Below are positions 25,424 through 34,012 of a DNA stretch of 64,000 nucleotides, piece by piece. Numbering within the stretch: position 1 is the first letter of the stretch; every line of letters begins with the position of its first letter. Below the pieces are notes generated by a model, which saw only the letters and a list, made by a program, of their open reading frames with translations, made no database searches and had not been told where the DNA came from. The DNA lies in the NCBI GenBank assembly GCA_944384745.1, contig CALWUO010000002.1:81616-145615 (forward strand), written 5' to 3'. Origin of the DNA: an uncultured Butyricicoccus sp. (GTDB taxonomy: Bacteria; Bacillota; Clostridia; Oscillospirales; Butyricicoccaceae). The translations under genes and the position numbers were made by a program.

Positions 25424-25503
25424 AAATTTGCCATCTGGTCATAGACACTTGTTTATGATATAATTAGCTGTAAAGAAAAATTTACAGAAAAGAAAGGTAA
25501 ATT

Positions 25504-25956
25504 ATGGACTCAAAGATAAAAGAAATAATGCACAGGTTATCATGCCTATTGGAAATTCTGGTCGGATTTTTAATTCTTGCGGCTTTATTTGCTGCTCTTG
25601 TTGGTCTAGTCTATATGATAAATCCATCAAGCCTGTTTACAGACCCAACAGTATTTTCTCAATATCTTGGCATAGCATCAACAATAGTTATTGGTGTGGA
25701 ATTTGTAAAAATGCTTTATACACATACAATAGACTCAGTTATTGATATCATGTCACTTGCAATAGCTCGTCAAATGATAACCGAACACACAACCCCGCTT
25801 GAAAATTTATTTGCGGTTGTAAGCATTGCAGTTTTATATCTAGTTAGAAAGTTCCTATATATCAAACAGCTTGACAAAATAGAACATGTAAAAATACTTA
25901 ATTTTTTAAAATCTAAAAAAGAAAAAGAGGGAAAAACCGATGTCACTACCAAATGA
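25504..25956 (+). CDS. PsiE-like small membrane protein
   Basis: The 150-residue protein has about four hydrophobic helices (17-45, 58-75, 85-95 and 105-125), and its pattern, including IGVEFVKMLYTHTIDSVIDIMSLAIAR, resembles the PsiE (phosphate-starvation-inducible) family of unknown function. A Lys/Glu-rich tail ends the protein. AAAGG precedes the start. Its last 17 bases overlap the DUF4250 gene, so the two are likely co-translated. No phosphate-response site was recognised. Confidence 0.65.
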   Translation: MDSKIKEIMHRLSCLLEILVGFLILAALFAALVGLVYMINPSSLFTDPTVFSQYLGIASTIVIGVEFVKMLYTHTIDSVIDIMSLAIARQMITEHTTPLENLFAVVSIAVLYLVRKFLYIKQLDKIEHVKILNFLKSKKEKEGKTDVTTK

Positions 25957-26116
25957 CCCAATTATGCTTTTAAGTGTGATAAATACCATGCTTCGTGACC
26001 AATATAACTCACTTGACGCACTATGTGACGGTGAAAATCTTGCTAAAAGTGCAATTGAACATCGTTTAGCGACTGTGGGATATGAATATATGTCTGAAAT
26101 AAATCAATTTCGTTAA
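25940..26116 (+). CDS. DUF4250 family small protein
   Basis: This 58-residue protein begins MSLPNDPIMLLSVINTMLRD and continues with YNSLDALCD and a VGYEY...NQFR end, the recognisable pattern of DUF4250, a short clostridial family of unknown function. The frame overlaps the preceding PsiE-like gene by 17 bases and is followed at once by a terminator, so it is the last gene of a two-gene unit. The ribosome-binding site AAAGAGGG lies within the upstream gene. Confidence 0.78.
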   Translation: MSLPNDPIMLLSVINTMLRDQYNSLDALCDGENLAKSAIEHRLATVGYEYMSEINQFR

Positions 26117-26121
26117 GTTTT

Positions 26122-26155
26122 GCCGTCGCTTTTATGCGACGGTTTTAATTTTTAT
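26122..26155 (+). terminator. terminator after the DUF4250 gene
   Basis: GCCGTCGC and GCGACGGT form an 8-bp stem with a T-rich tail. Confidence 0.8.
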
Positions 26156-26173
26156 AAAAAAGGAGTATGTAAA

Positions 26174-26953
26174 ATGGAAATGATGGAAAATCTTCAGAAA
26201 ATCGCAAGACAATGCGGTGAAATTATGCTTTCTGCCGAGGATATCGAGCGAAATATAACAGAAAAAGAGGGACAAAAGAATTTTGTAACTAAATATGATG
26301 TTTTAGTTCAGAAAACACTACAAAAAGAGTTATTATCACTTTATCCAGAGGCTCATTTTTATGGTGAAGAAGACGGTCAGCAAGATGATGTAAAAAATGG
26401 AATTGCTTTTATAGTTGACCCTATTGACGGCACAACAAATTTTATCAAGGGTTATAGAGTGAGTGCAGTAAGTATTGGCGTTGCAAAAGATGGTGAAATT
26501 ATTTGCGGTGTGGTTTATGACCCTTACACTGATACAATGTATTATGCTGAAAAGGGCAAGGGTGCATATGTAAACGGTAAACGTGTATATGTTTCCGATT
26601 GTAGTCTTGCAAATAGTATGGTTTGTGTAGGTACTGCACCTTATTATGCAGAATATACTGACAGAACTTTTGCACTTATGAGAGCTTTATTTGATAATGC
26701 ACTTGATTTACGTCGTTCAGGTTCAGCCGCACTTGATTTATGTGCAGTAGGCTGTGGCAGAGCTGATTTAATGACCGAATGGGTTGTATGCCCATGGGAT
26801 TTCGCAGCCGCTAAATGTATAATAGAGGAAGCTGGCGGTGTTGTAACTCAAATTGACGGTTCGCCTATGAAACTTGATGGTAAATGCTCAATCTTAGCGG
26901 GCGGTAAAAAAGCACATGCAGAATTTTTTGAAAAAGGACTGCATAAGATTTAA
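26174..26953 (+). CDS. inositol monophosphatase family phosphatase
   Basis: A Mg2+-dependent sugar-phosphate phosphatase (inositol-1-phosphate, or related substrates such as 3',5'-bisphosphoadenosine). The metal motifs are present: GEEDG near 70, DPIDGTTNFIKGY near 88-100 and the C-terminal WDFAAAKCIIEEAGG near 215-230. A longer frame begins upstream, but AAAGGAG and its spacing support 26174. The stop TAA overlaps the next gene's ATG by one base, indicating translational coupling with the DMT transporter. Confidence 0.88.
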   Translation: MEMMENLQKIARQCGEIMLSAEDIERNITEKEGQKNFVTKYDVLVQKTLQKELLSLYPEAHFYGEEDGQQDDVKNGIAFIVDPIDGTTNFIKGYRVSAVSIGVAKDGEIICGVVYDPYTDTMYYAEKGKGAYVNGKRVYVSDCSLANSMVCVGTAPYYAEYTDRTFALMRALFDNALDLRRSGSAALDLCAVGCGRADLMTEWVVCPWDFAAAKCIIEEAGGVVTQIDGSPMKLDGKCSILAGGKKAHAEFFEKGLHKI

Positions 26954-27849
26954 TGAATAAATCATTTATACAGAGAAATACACTAATTCCTGCACTTATT
27001 TGTACTGTGCTTTGGGGTAGTGCTATACCAGTTGTAAAAACAGGATATCAGCTTTTACAAATAACAGATACATTTGCAAAGTTTACATTTGCTGGTTATC
27101 GTTTTGCACTTGCAGGTTTGCTTGTTCTTTTGCTTATGAAGGTACAAAATAAGCCTATAAAGCCAGAAAAAAGTGCATGGAGTGCAATTTTAATGATATG
27201 TGCAGTGCAAACTGTGTTGCAATATGTGTTTTATTATTTAGGTGTTGGCAATACATCAGGTGTTAGAGGTTCAGTTTTAAGTGCAACATCGACATTTTTT
27301 TCAGTTATAATTGCACATTTTGTTTTTACTACTGATAAACTAACGATAAAAAAGACAATAGGCTGTATAATTGGTTTTTTAGGTGTTATAGCGGTACTTT
27401 CTGGCAGTGGTTTTGGTGCTGAGAAAGTAAAAATAACAGGTGAAGGGTTTATGCTGATGAGTGCTGTTGGACAGGGCATAGGTGCAGTAGTAAGCCGAAA
27501 AGTTGCAAAAGGTAAAGATGCTATGCTTCTCACAGGTTGGCAACTTTTTATAGGCGGATTGTTTTTATCTGTTGTCGGTCTGATAGGAAAAGGACAGATA
27601 TATATAACAACTAAGGGTTTTATTTTGCTTTTATATTTGGCTGTATTGTCTGCTGTTGCATTCTCGCTTTGGACTGTTATGCTTAAATATAACCCAGTTG
27701 CAAAAGTTACAGTTTATATGTTTTTAGTGCCTGTGTTTGGCTCTATTTTAAGTGCAATTATTTTAAATGAAAATGTATTCACAGTTAAAAACTTGATTGC
27801 ACTTTTATTTGTATGTATTGGAATACTACTTGTAAATAAACAGAAATAA
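26953..27849 (+). CDS. DMT-superfamily transporter (EamA type)
   Basis: The 298-residue protein has ten predicted helices formed by two EamA repeats (about 10-145 and 155-295), including the typical ALICTVLWGSAIPVVKTGYQL start and GCIIGFLGVIAVLSG. Family members export metabolites or amino acids; the substrate is not evident. The start codon overlaps the stop of the phosphatase gene. A strong terminator follows. Confidence 0.87.
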   Translation: MNKSFIQRNTLIPALICTVLWGSAIPVVKTGYQLLQITDTFAKFTFAGYRFALAGLLVLLLMKVQNKPIKPEKSAWSAILMICAVQTVLQYVFYYLGVGNTSGVRGSVLSATSTFFSVIIAHFVFTTDKLTIKKTIGCIIGFLGVIAVLSGSGFGAEKVKITGEGFMLMSAVGQGIGAVVSRKVAKGKDAMLLTGWQLFIGGLFLSVVGLIGKGQIYITTKGFILLLYLAVLSAVAFSLWTVMLKYNPVAKVTVYMFLVPVFGSILSAIILNENVFTVKNLIALLFVCIGILLVNKQK

Positions 27850-27873
27850 CCCGCAAAAGCGGGTTATTTTTTT
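27848..27873 (+). terminator. terminator after the DMT transporter gene
   Basis: AACCCGC/GCGGGTT stem with AAAA loop and a run of seven T residues. Confidence 0.85.
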
Positions 27874-28423
27874 ATGCACTGTATTCTAAATTTCTACCAC
27901 TTGCTGAAACAGCTTCGGATAGCTTATTTAAAAAATCACTTTCTTTTAACTGATTGGTATGAACAACAATGGTCATTTTATCTGATGACTCAGGAATGTC
28001 AATTCTAAGTGGTGCATCAGTGTGTGTATTTAACATTCTATTAAACATAGTTTCTTCAGGGGTTGAATTTGAAAAAAGTGCAAAATGGAAAGATGCTATA
28101 TTTGATAAATAAGCGTTTTTAAGTGCTGGTGTAGGGGTTTCAAAACAAGGTTCAATGCACACAAATGAACAACCATCACTGCGTTTTAAAAGTCTGCCAT
28201 CATGCCATATTTCAGAAAGTCCAGATAATGTCTGTGGAGATGCACCATCTGCCATAACTCCAACACATTTCCCTGATAATAGTTTGTCAGTTACATCAAA
28301 TAAAAGTTGTGCAGGGGAGGGCTCTAAAATTTCATTATTTGGTTGCATAACAAATCTTACAAGCGGATAGATTATATCTGTTTTTTCAAGAGTCCAAATT
28401 CCCGTACTTGAAAAACTTTGCAC
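27872..28423 (-). CDS. unrecognised protein of 183 residues
   Basis: I do not recognise this family. The predicted product is soluble, with no signal peptide, membrane helix or clear motif; it has five Cys, two of them close together in SFVCIEPCFE. The frame can extend to a TTG at 28441, but the ribosome-binding site GAAAGGTGG points to the GTG at 28423. It is monocistronic between the DMT gene (converging) and rnfB. Confidence 0.6.
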   Translation of the reverse strand: MQSFSSTGIWTLEKTDIIYPLVRFVMQPNNEILEPSPAQLLFDVTDKLLSGKCVGVMADGASPQTLSGLSEIWHDGRLLKRSDGCSFVCIEPCFETPTPALKNAYLSNIASFHFALFSNSTPEETMFNRMLNTHTDAPLRIDIPESSDKMTIVVHTNQLKESDFLNKLSEAVSASGRNLEYSA

Positions 28424-28524
28424 AAAAAAACCACCTTTCAAAATAGATTAGTCATACACTTAAAGTGTATGCGTTTGTATACTAAAGCGTTACTGTTATT
28501 ATTGACGGGAATTTATGGAATATA

Positions 28525-28558
28525 CAAAAAAATCCGCCTTTTATAAAAAAGACGGACT
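28525..28558 (-). terminator. terminator of the rnf operon
   Basis: On the minus strand AGTCCGTC pairs with GGCGGATT, followed by a T run; it lies just after rnfB. Confidence 0.75.
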
Positions 28559-28567
28559 TTAATATTT

Positions 28568-29461
28568 TTATTCAGCTTTTTCAGATGCTTTTGCAGCCTC
28601 AGCCGCCTGTTTAGCCTTTTCAGCTTGAGCTTTCATCATAGCTTCAAACTTTTCTTTTTCTTCCTTAGTAGGAATTGGCTCAATACAGCTTCTTGGGCAA
28701 GCCTTTGCACACATCTTACAATTCTTACACTTGTCATAGTCGATTTTAGCAACACCATTTTCAACATGTATTGCATCGAACTTACAAGTCTTTTCACATT
28801 TCTTACAGCCAATACAAGAAACTTCACAAATCTTCATTGCAACAGCACCCTTGTCTTGGTTTGTACAGTTAACATGAACTTTTTTAGATTTTGGTATAAG
28901 GTCAATAAGCTTTTTAGGGCAAGAACTTACACATTTACCACAAGCCACACACTTTTCAGTGTCAACAACAGCTTTTCCATCAACAATGTGAATAGCGTCA
29001 AATGCACAAGCGGAAACACAAGAACCTAATCCCATACAGCCAAAAGCACATTCTTTAGGTCCAGCAGCTACACGCATAGCAGCGTTACAGTCCTGAAGAC
29101 CTTCATACTTAGCCTTGTCAACAGCCTTACAGCCACCAGAACAATGCACATGAGCCACTTTAGGTTCTTCAGCGGTAACTTCAGCACCCATAACAGCAGC
29201 AATTTTTTCTGCACAAGCAGCACCACCAACAGGACAACCGTTTACAGGAGCTTTGCCTTCAACGATTGCAGCAGCTAGACCATCACAACCAGGATAGCCA
29301 CAGCCGCCACAGTTTGCACCAGGCAGACATTCACGAACAAGTGGCACTCGCTCGTCAACTTCAACAGCAAAAGCTTTTGCCGCTACACCTAGGAGTATTG
29401 CAAATAACAAACCCATTATACTTAGAGATGCTACTGCAAAAATAATATTTGTAAAATCCAT
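28568..29461 (-). CDS. rnfB: Rnf complex subunit B (iron-sulfur electron-input subunit)
   Basis: RnfB takes electrons from reduced ferredoxin and feeds the membrane complex. An N-terminal helix (about 6-28) is followed by a cluster motif CLPGANCGGCGYPGC (45-59), then several CxxCxxCxxxC ferredoxin motifs (CVACGKCVSSCPK, CIGCKKCEKTC, CKNCKMCAKACP). The Ala/Lys/Glu-rich C-terminal tail is typical of clostridial RnfB. It is the last gene of rnfCDGEAB. Confidence 0.95.
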   Translation of the reverse strand: MDFTNIIFAVASLSIMGLLFAILLGVAAKAFAVEVDERVPLVRECLPGANCGGCGYPGCDGLAAAIVEGKAPVNGCPVGGAACAEKIAAVMGAEVTAEEPKVAHVHCSGGCKAVDKAKYEGLQDCNAAMRVAAGPKECAFGCMGLGSCVSACAFDAIHIVDGKAVVDTEKCVACGKCVSSCPKKLIDLIPKSKKVHVNCTNQDKGAVAMKICEVSCIGCKKCEKTCKFDAIHVENGVAKIDYDKCKNCKMCAKACPRSCIEPIPTKEEKEKFEAMMKAQAEKAKQAAEAAKASEKAE

Positions 29462-29481
29462 TTCTCACGCTCTCCTTTTGC

Positions 29482-30114
29482 TTACCAGATTTTAAGACCA
29501 GAGAAGCCCATAAATGCCATTGCAAGCAGAGATGCAGACACAAGTGCGATTGGGAAACCTTCAAAGCACTTAGGACATTTTGAGGTAACTTCCAGACGCT
29601 CACGGATAGATGCAAAGATAACAATTGCAACTAAGTAACCAACACCAGCAAACACACCATAAACGATAGAGCCAAGCAGTGAATACTGATTGTCAATATT
29701 GGTAATAGCCGCACCAAGTACAGCACAGTTAGTTGTAATCAGTGGCAGGAAGATACCAAGTGCTTGATAAAGAGCTGGCATTGCTTTCTTCATAAACATT
29801 TCTACAAACTGTACCAGAGTAGCAATAACCAAAATAAATGCGATTGTACGCATATAATCAAGCTCTAGTGGAACAAGCACAAAATAGTTTACAGCCCAAG
29901 AAACAATTGATGCAAGAGCCATAACGAATATAACCGCCATACCCATTCCGACTGCGGTGTCGGTCTTTTTGGATACACCGAAGAATGAACAACAGCCTAA
30001 AAACTGCACAAGGATATAGTTGTTTACAAGCACTGCTGAAATAGCTAAAAAGATAATATCAGTTAGTGCCATGCTATCAGGCAAACCAGCCTGCACAGCA
30101 GCAAAGTAATTCAT
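29482..30114 (-). CDS. rnfA: Rnf complex subunit A (membrane subunit)
   Basis: A 210-residue integral membrane subunit with six helices and the conserved segments VQFLGCCSFFGVSKKTDTA and ITTNCAVLGAAI, whose Cys residues lie within the membrane and bind iron between RnfA and RnfE. It follows rnfE directly, stop and start codons adjoining (TAAATG), which indicates coupling. Confidence 0.95.
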   Translation of the reverse strand: MNYFAAVQAGLPDSMALTDIIFLAISAVLVNNYILVQFLGCCSFFGVSKKTDTAVGMGMAVIFVMALASIVSWAVNYFVLVPLELDYMRTIAFILVIATLVQFVEMFMKKAMPALYQALGIFLPLITTNCAVLGAAITNIDNQYSLLGSIVYGVFAGVGYLVAIVIFASIRERLEVTSKCPKCFEGFPIALVSASLLAMAFMGFSGLKIW

Positions 30115-30744
30115 TTACTTATCCCCCTTCTTCTTATTCATAAGGTACTGGATTGCCGCCAGTAAGAAGCCCATCATTAAGAAGCCACCCGCTGGTAAAA
30201 TCATCATTGCTACGGGATACTGATAAAGTCCAGGGATTTGAATACCAAGCTTATCTGCACCAACATAACCAGAAAGAATAGTGCCTGCACCAAGTAGTTC
30301 TCTAAAGAAGCCCATCAGCACAAGTGCAAAGGTAAAACCAATACCCATGCAAACGCCATCAAGAGCAGAAGGCAGAACCTTATTTTTAGATGCGTAAGCT
30401 TCAGCACGACCTAAAATAATACAGTTAACAACAATAAGAGGCAGGAACAGACCAAGAGATGCCGCCAGTGAAGGAATAAATGCCTGAAGGCTTAAATCAA
30501 TAATGGTTACGAAACCTGCAATAATTGTTATAAATGCTGCAATACGAACCTTTTCAGGGATAAACTTACGTAGCAGAGAAATAACAATGTTTGAACAAAT
30601 AAGTACAACAGTAGCCGCTAAACCCATACCAATAGCATTGGATAGGGAAGTAGTTGTCGCTAGTGATGGACACAGACCTATTGTCTGCATAAATACAGGA
30701 TTGTCCAGAAGGACAGCTGAATGTAATCTATCTTTGAATTTCAT
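30115..30744 (-). CDS. rnfE: Rnf complex subunit E (membrane subunit)
   Basis: Homologous to RnfA and in opposite membrane orientation. The 209-residue protein has six helices, with FMQTIGLCPSLATTTSLSNAIGMGLAAT near the start and LIVVNCIILGRAEAYASKN holding the conserved Cys. CTAAGGAGG precedes the start. It sits between rnfG and rnfA. Confidence 0.95.
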   Translation of the reverse strand: MKFKDRLHSAVLLDNPVFMQTIGLCPSLATTTSLSNAIGMGLAATVVLICSNIVISLLRKFIPEKVRIAAFITIIAGFVTIIDLSLQAFIPSLAASLGLFLPLIVVNCIILGRAEAYASKNKVLPSALDGVCMGIGFTFALVLMGFFRELLGAGTILSGYVGADKLGIQIPGLYQYPVAMMILPAGGFLMMGFLLAAIQYLMNKKKGDK

Positions 30745-30756
30745 AAATTGTCCTCC

Positions 30757-31335
30757 TTAGCCTTCAAGACTTGAAACATAGTTTGCAGCAGTATTTACAG
30801 CAAGTGTTACTGCACGAGAGGTAATAGTAGCACCTGTGATAGATACTATATCACCGCCATCTTTTGTAACAGCCAGTGAACCATCAGCAGGTTTGCCAGC
30901 AAATTGTGGAATCCATGTAGGGTCAGACTGTGCTTTTGCACCAAGACCAGGGGTTTCTGCATGGCTTGTAACCTGTGCACCAGCGATTGTGCCATCAAGA
31001 TTTACACCTACAACGACTGTAAGTGTACCACCAAAACCAGAAGGTAAAACTTCCATACAGTAACCAACAGTTTCACCATCAATAACAGCTTCATAGATAT
31101 TCTGTATGGCTGGTGTGTTTTTATCTGGAGCTGGAACTTCAGATACTTCTGCAAGCTTAAATTCAGCACCAGGAATTAACTGTGCCATAGCAGCGGCACG
31201 AGTTGCCTCATTATTCTTTGCAATCTGTGGGGCTGTAACCTGATTTATAAAACCAAGTAGCAATGCAGTTATAAATGTGATTAAAAACAGTACCAGAGCA
31301 AGCATGCCCATGGATTCTTTTTTTGTTTCGCTCAT
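30757..31335 (-). CDS. rnfG: Rnf complex subunit G (covalent FMN subunit)
   Basis: One N-terminal helix (about 12-30) anchors an FMN-binding domain outside the membrane. The covalent FMN site is the Thr in SITGATITSRAV near residue 170. The length of 192 residues is normal. It begins 2 bases after rnfD ends. Confidence 0.94.
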   Translation of the reverse strand: MSETKKESMGMLALVLFLITFITALLLGFINQVTAPQIAKNNEATRAAAMAQLIPGAEFKLAEVSEVPAPDKNTPAIQNIYEAVIDGETVGYCMEVLPSGFGGTLTVVVGVNLDGTIAGAQVTSHAETPGLGAKAQSDPTWIPQFAGKPADGSLAVTKDGGDIVSITGATITSRAVTLAVNTAANYVSSLEG

Positions 31336-31337
31336 GA

Positions 31338-32333
31338 TTACTTGCCCTCCTTAGCTTCAGAATAACCGAATTTTCTTGGCAGACACTTCTGGTCAATCAT
31401 CCATACAAGAGCATTCATAATCAGAATGGAGTAGGAAACGCCTTCTGGTAGACCGCCAAAATAACGGATAAATACAGTAAGTACGCCACAGCCTATGCCA
31501 AATATAATTTGTCCCTTTGGAGTTACAGGGCTTGTAACATAGTCGGTAGCCATAAAGAATGCACCAAGAATTAGACCGCCAGAAAGGATTTGACTAAGCA
31601 TCCACTGAAGTCTATCAACATCACCCATTGGGAACAGGAATGTTAAAACAGCAACAGTTAAAATGTAAGCGGCTGGGATATTTATAGTGATAACCTTGCG
31701 GAGTAACAGATAAATGCCGCCAACTAAAAGAGCAAGTGCACAGGTTTCACCTATAACACCACCATGTTGACCAAAGAATAAATCCATTAGGCTTTCACTA
31801 GGCAGAGTTTTTGCCTTTAAAGAAGCCAGTGGAGTAGCAGTTGAAATTGCATCTGTAACTTCAACATTGCCGAATAAAGGCAGCTTTTGATGTGGCTGAA
31901 CCCAAGTAGTCATAAGTGCAGGCCAAGAAGCCATCATAAATGCACGAGCACCAAGAGCAGGGTTCATAAAGTTTTTACCAATACCACCAAACAGCATTTT
32001 TACAACAATAATTGCAAATGCACCACCAATAACAGGCATCCAAATAGGAGCAGCGACAGGCACGTTAAATGCAATTAAAATACCAGTAACTACTGCGGAT
32101 AAATCACCAGTAGTATCTTTTTTGTGGTTTACCTTGCAGTAAAGCCATTCAAAAACAACACAGGAAATAATAGTTGCCACTGTTATAGTTAATGCACGGA
32201 AGCCAAAAGTGAAAATAGAAACGACAAGTGCAGGAATAAGAGCCAAAATAACATCAAACATTAAACTTTTGGTGCTATCCTCAGCTTTAATATGTGGCGA
32301 GGAGGTGACAACTACTTTACTTAAATCATACAT
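31338..32333 (-). CDS. rnfD: Rnf complex subunit D (membrane FMN subunit)
   Basis: The protein has about nine to ten helices over 331 residues. The covalent FMN-type motif is in DAISTATPLASLK near residue 165-175, and GKNFMNPALGARAFMMASWP is conserved in RnfD/NqrB. The subunit is part of the ion-translocating core. A GGGGG-rich ribosome-binding site precedes it, 15 bases after rnfC. Confidence 0.95.
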   Translation of the reverse strand: MYDLSKVVVTSSPHIKAEDSTKSLMFDVILALIPALVVSIFTFGFRALTITVATIISCVVFEWLYCKVNHKKDTTGDLSAVVTGILIAFNVPVAAPIWMPVIGGAFAIIVVKMLFGGIGKNFMNPALGARAFMMASWPALMTTWVQPHQKLPLFGNVEVTDAISTATPLASLKAKTLPSESLMDLFFGQHGGVIGETCALALLVGGIYLLLRKVITINIPAAYILTVAVLTFLFPMGDVDRLQWMLSQILSGGLILGAFFMATDYVTSPVTPKGQIIFGIGCGVLTVFIRYFGGLPEGVSYSILIMNALVWMIDQKCLPRKFGYSEAKEGK

Positions 32334-32348
32334 TCGTTTTTACCCCCA

Positions 32349-33752
32349 TTATTTGCTTTCTTCTGAATTTTGTTTATTTTCAGCCTCAGCTTTTGCTTTA
32401 GTAGCCTCAGCCTCAGCCTTTGCCTTAGCGGCAGCACGTTCTGCCATAACATGAGCCTTTGTCAGTCTGAAACGCTGAACAAGCTGAATTCTAGCAGGAC
32501 ATACATAAGAACATGAACCGCATTCAATACAGTCCATAGCACCAAGTGAAACGCATTTGTTATAGTCACCAGCGTTACCATATGCATTCATCATCATAGG
32601 CATTAGGTGCATAGGACAAGCGTTTACACATTTGCCACAACGTATGCAGCTTGGGTTTTCTTCACGCTTATCTTCATCACCACAGAAAGCAAGGAAAGCA
32701 TTTGTTCCTTTGAAAACAGGAATTTCAAGAGAGAACTGTGAAACACCCATCATAGGGCCGCCCATAATCAGCTTGTTTGGAGCTTCTTTAAATCCACCAC
32801 AAGCATCAATAAGACGTTCAATTTGAGTACCAATTCTAACTTCAAGGTTTTTAGGCTCTTTAATGGCAGAACCAGAAACAGTAACAATACGACGAACAAC
32901 AGGCATACCAGTTGTAAATCTACGATAAATAGCACCAGTAGTATCTACATTGAATACTGCACAACCAGCATCTGCTGGAAGTTTGCCGCTTGGAACTTCT
33001 CTACCAGTACAAGCGTTAATAAGTTGCTTTTCTGCACCCTGTGGGTATTTACATTTTAGAGGATACAGTTTTAAACGGCTGTCATCAGCGATAAGTTCAT
33101 TTATTTTTGCAAATGTATCGCTTTTATTTTCCTCAATAGCAATGATAGCATTAGGAACTTCCATTATATCAGCGAGCATTTTCAGTCCGCCAATAACTTC
33201 TTCTGGACGTTCTAGCAACAATCTGTGGTCAGATGTGATATAAGGTTCACATTCAGCAGCGTTCACAATAATAGTGTCACATTTGCCAATACCTGACTGG
33301 ATTTTTACATGAGTTGGGAATGTAGCACCGCCATGACCTACCATACCAGCAGAACGAATTGTTTCAATGCGTTCTTCATTGGTCATACCTGCAAAGTCAT
33401 AAGGGTGGACAGATTCATGTAAACGGTCTTCTTTGTCATTTTCAATGACAATACTCATGATTTTGCTTCCGTTTGGGTGCAGTCTTGGTTCAACTGCAAT
33501 TACCTTACCAGAAACAGTTGCATGAACAGGTGCAGATACAAAACCGCCAGCTTCAGCAATAGGCTGACCTAGGTCAACAATGTCGCCCACCTTAACTATA
33601 GGCTTTGCAGGAGCACCGATGTGCATAGAAACAGGCAGAATCACCACATCAGGTGTCGGCATTATTTCTATGGCTTTAGTGTTTGTTGCGGATTTATATC
33701 CAGGGTCAGAGTGAGGCCCTGGGTGAATACCGCCACGAAACGAGTACACCAT
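32349..33752 (-). CDS. rnfC: Rnf complex subunit C (NADH-side subunit)
   Basis: This peripheral subunit binds NAD(H) and FMN and holds two [4Fe-4S] clusters. It opens with FRGGIHPGPHSDPGYKS, followed by a biotinyl-like domain, an NADH/FMN domain (GMVGHGGATFPTHVK, IIVNAAECEPYITSDHRL), then CIRCGKCVNACPMHLMP and CIECGSCSYVCPARI. An Ala/Lys/Glu-rich tail follows. The frame extends upstream to 33827, but GGAGAGG places the start at 33752. Confidence 0.95.
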   Translation of the reverse strand: MVYSFRGGIHPGPHSDPGYKSATNTKAIEIMPTPDVVILPVSMHIGAPAKPIVKVGDIVDLGQPIAEAGGFVSAPVHATVSGKVIAVEPRLHPNGSKIMSIVIENDKEDRLHESVHPYDFAGMTNEERIETIRSAGMVGHGGATFPTHVKIQSGIGKCDTIIVNAAECEPYITSDHRLLLERPEEVIGGLKMLADIMEVPNAIIAIEENKSDTFAKINELIADDSRLKLYPLKCKYPQGAEKQLINACTGREVPSGKLPADAGCAVFNVDTTGAIYRRFTTGMPVVRRIVTVSGSAIKEPKNLEVRIGTQIERLIDACGGFKEAPNKLIMGGPMMGVSQFSLEIPVFKGTNAFLAFCGDEDKREENPSCIRCGKCVNACPMHLMPMMMNAYGNAGDYNKCVSLGAMDCIECGSCSYVCPARIQLVQRFRLTKAHVMAERAAAKAKAEAEATKAKAEAENKQNSEESK

Positions 33753-33842
33753 GAATTTCACCTCTCCATTTAAATTGTGTATACAAAAATAATAAATGCT
33801 GCAATTAGCAGCAGAGTAAAAATGCAATTTTACTCAAGATAA

Positions 33843-33872
33843 ATTATACTGATTTTTATGTGTAATAATCAA
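33843..33872 (-). promoter_or_regulatory. promoter of the rnf operon
   Basis: On the minus strand TTGATT (33872-33867) and a perfect TATAAT (33848-33843) are 18 bases apart, giving a leader of about 80 bases with a TGCTGC/GCAGCA hairpin. Confidence 0.6.
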
Positions 33873-33958
33873 CATATTTCTTGTGTAAAAATAGAAACAA
33901 AAGATAAAATATAAAAATTTTAACAGTAAAAAAACAAAAGTTACCCAAAATATACCCA

Positions 33959-33995
33959 TTAAAAAATGGTGAGATTTTTCACAAATTCACCATTT
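33959..33995 (-). terminator. terminator of the kinase-like gene
   Basis: On the minus strand AAATGGTGA/TCACCATTT is a 9-bp stem followed by T residues; it separates this gene from the rnf promoter. Confidence 0.75.
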
Positions 33996-34012
33996 ATTGA
34001 GTATATTCGATT

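Noticed and set aside
32823..33059. Open frame opposite rnfC
   Set aside because: Low-complexity Asn/Thr/Ser-rich translation, fully antisense to a certain gene.
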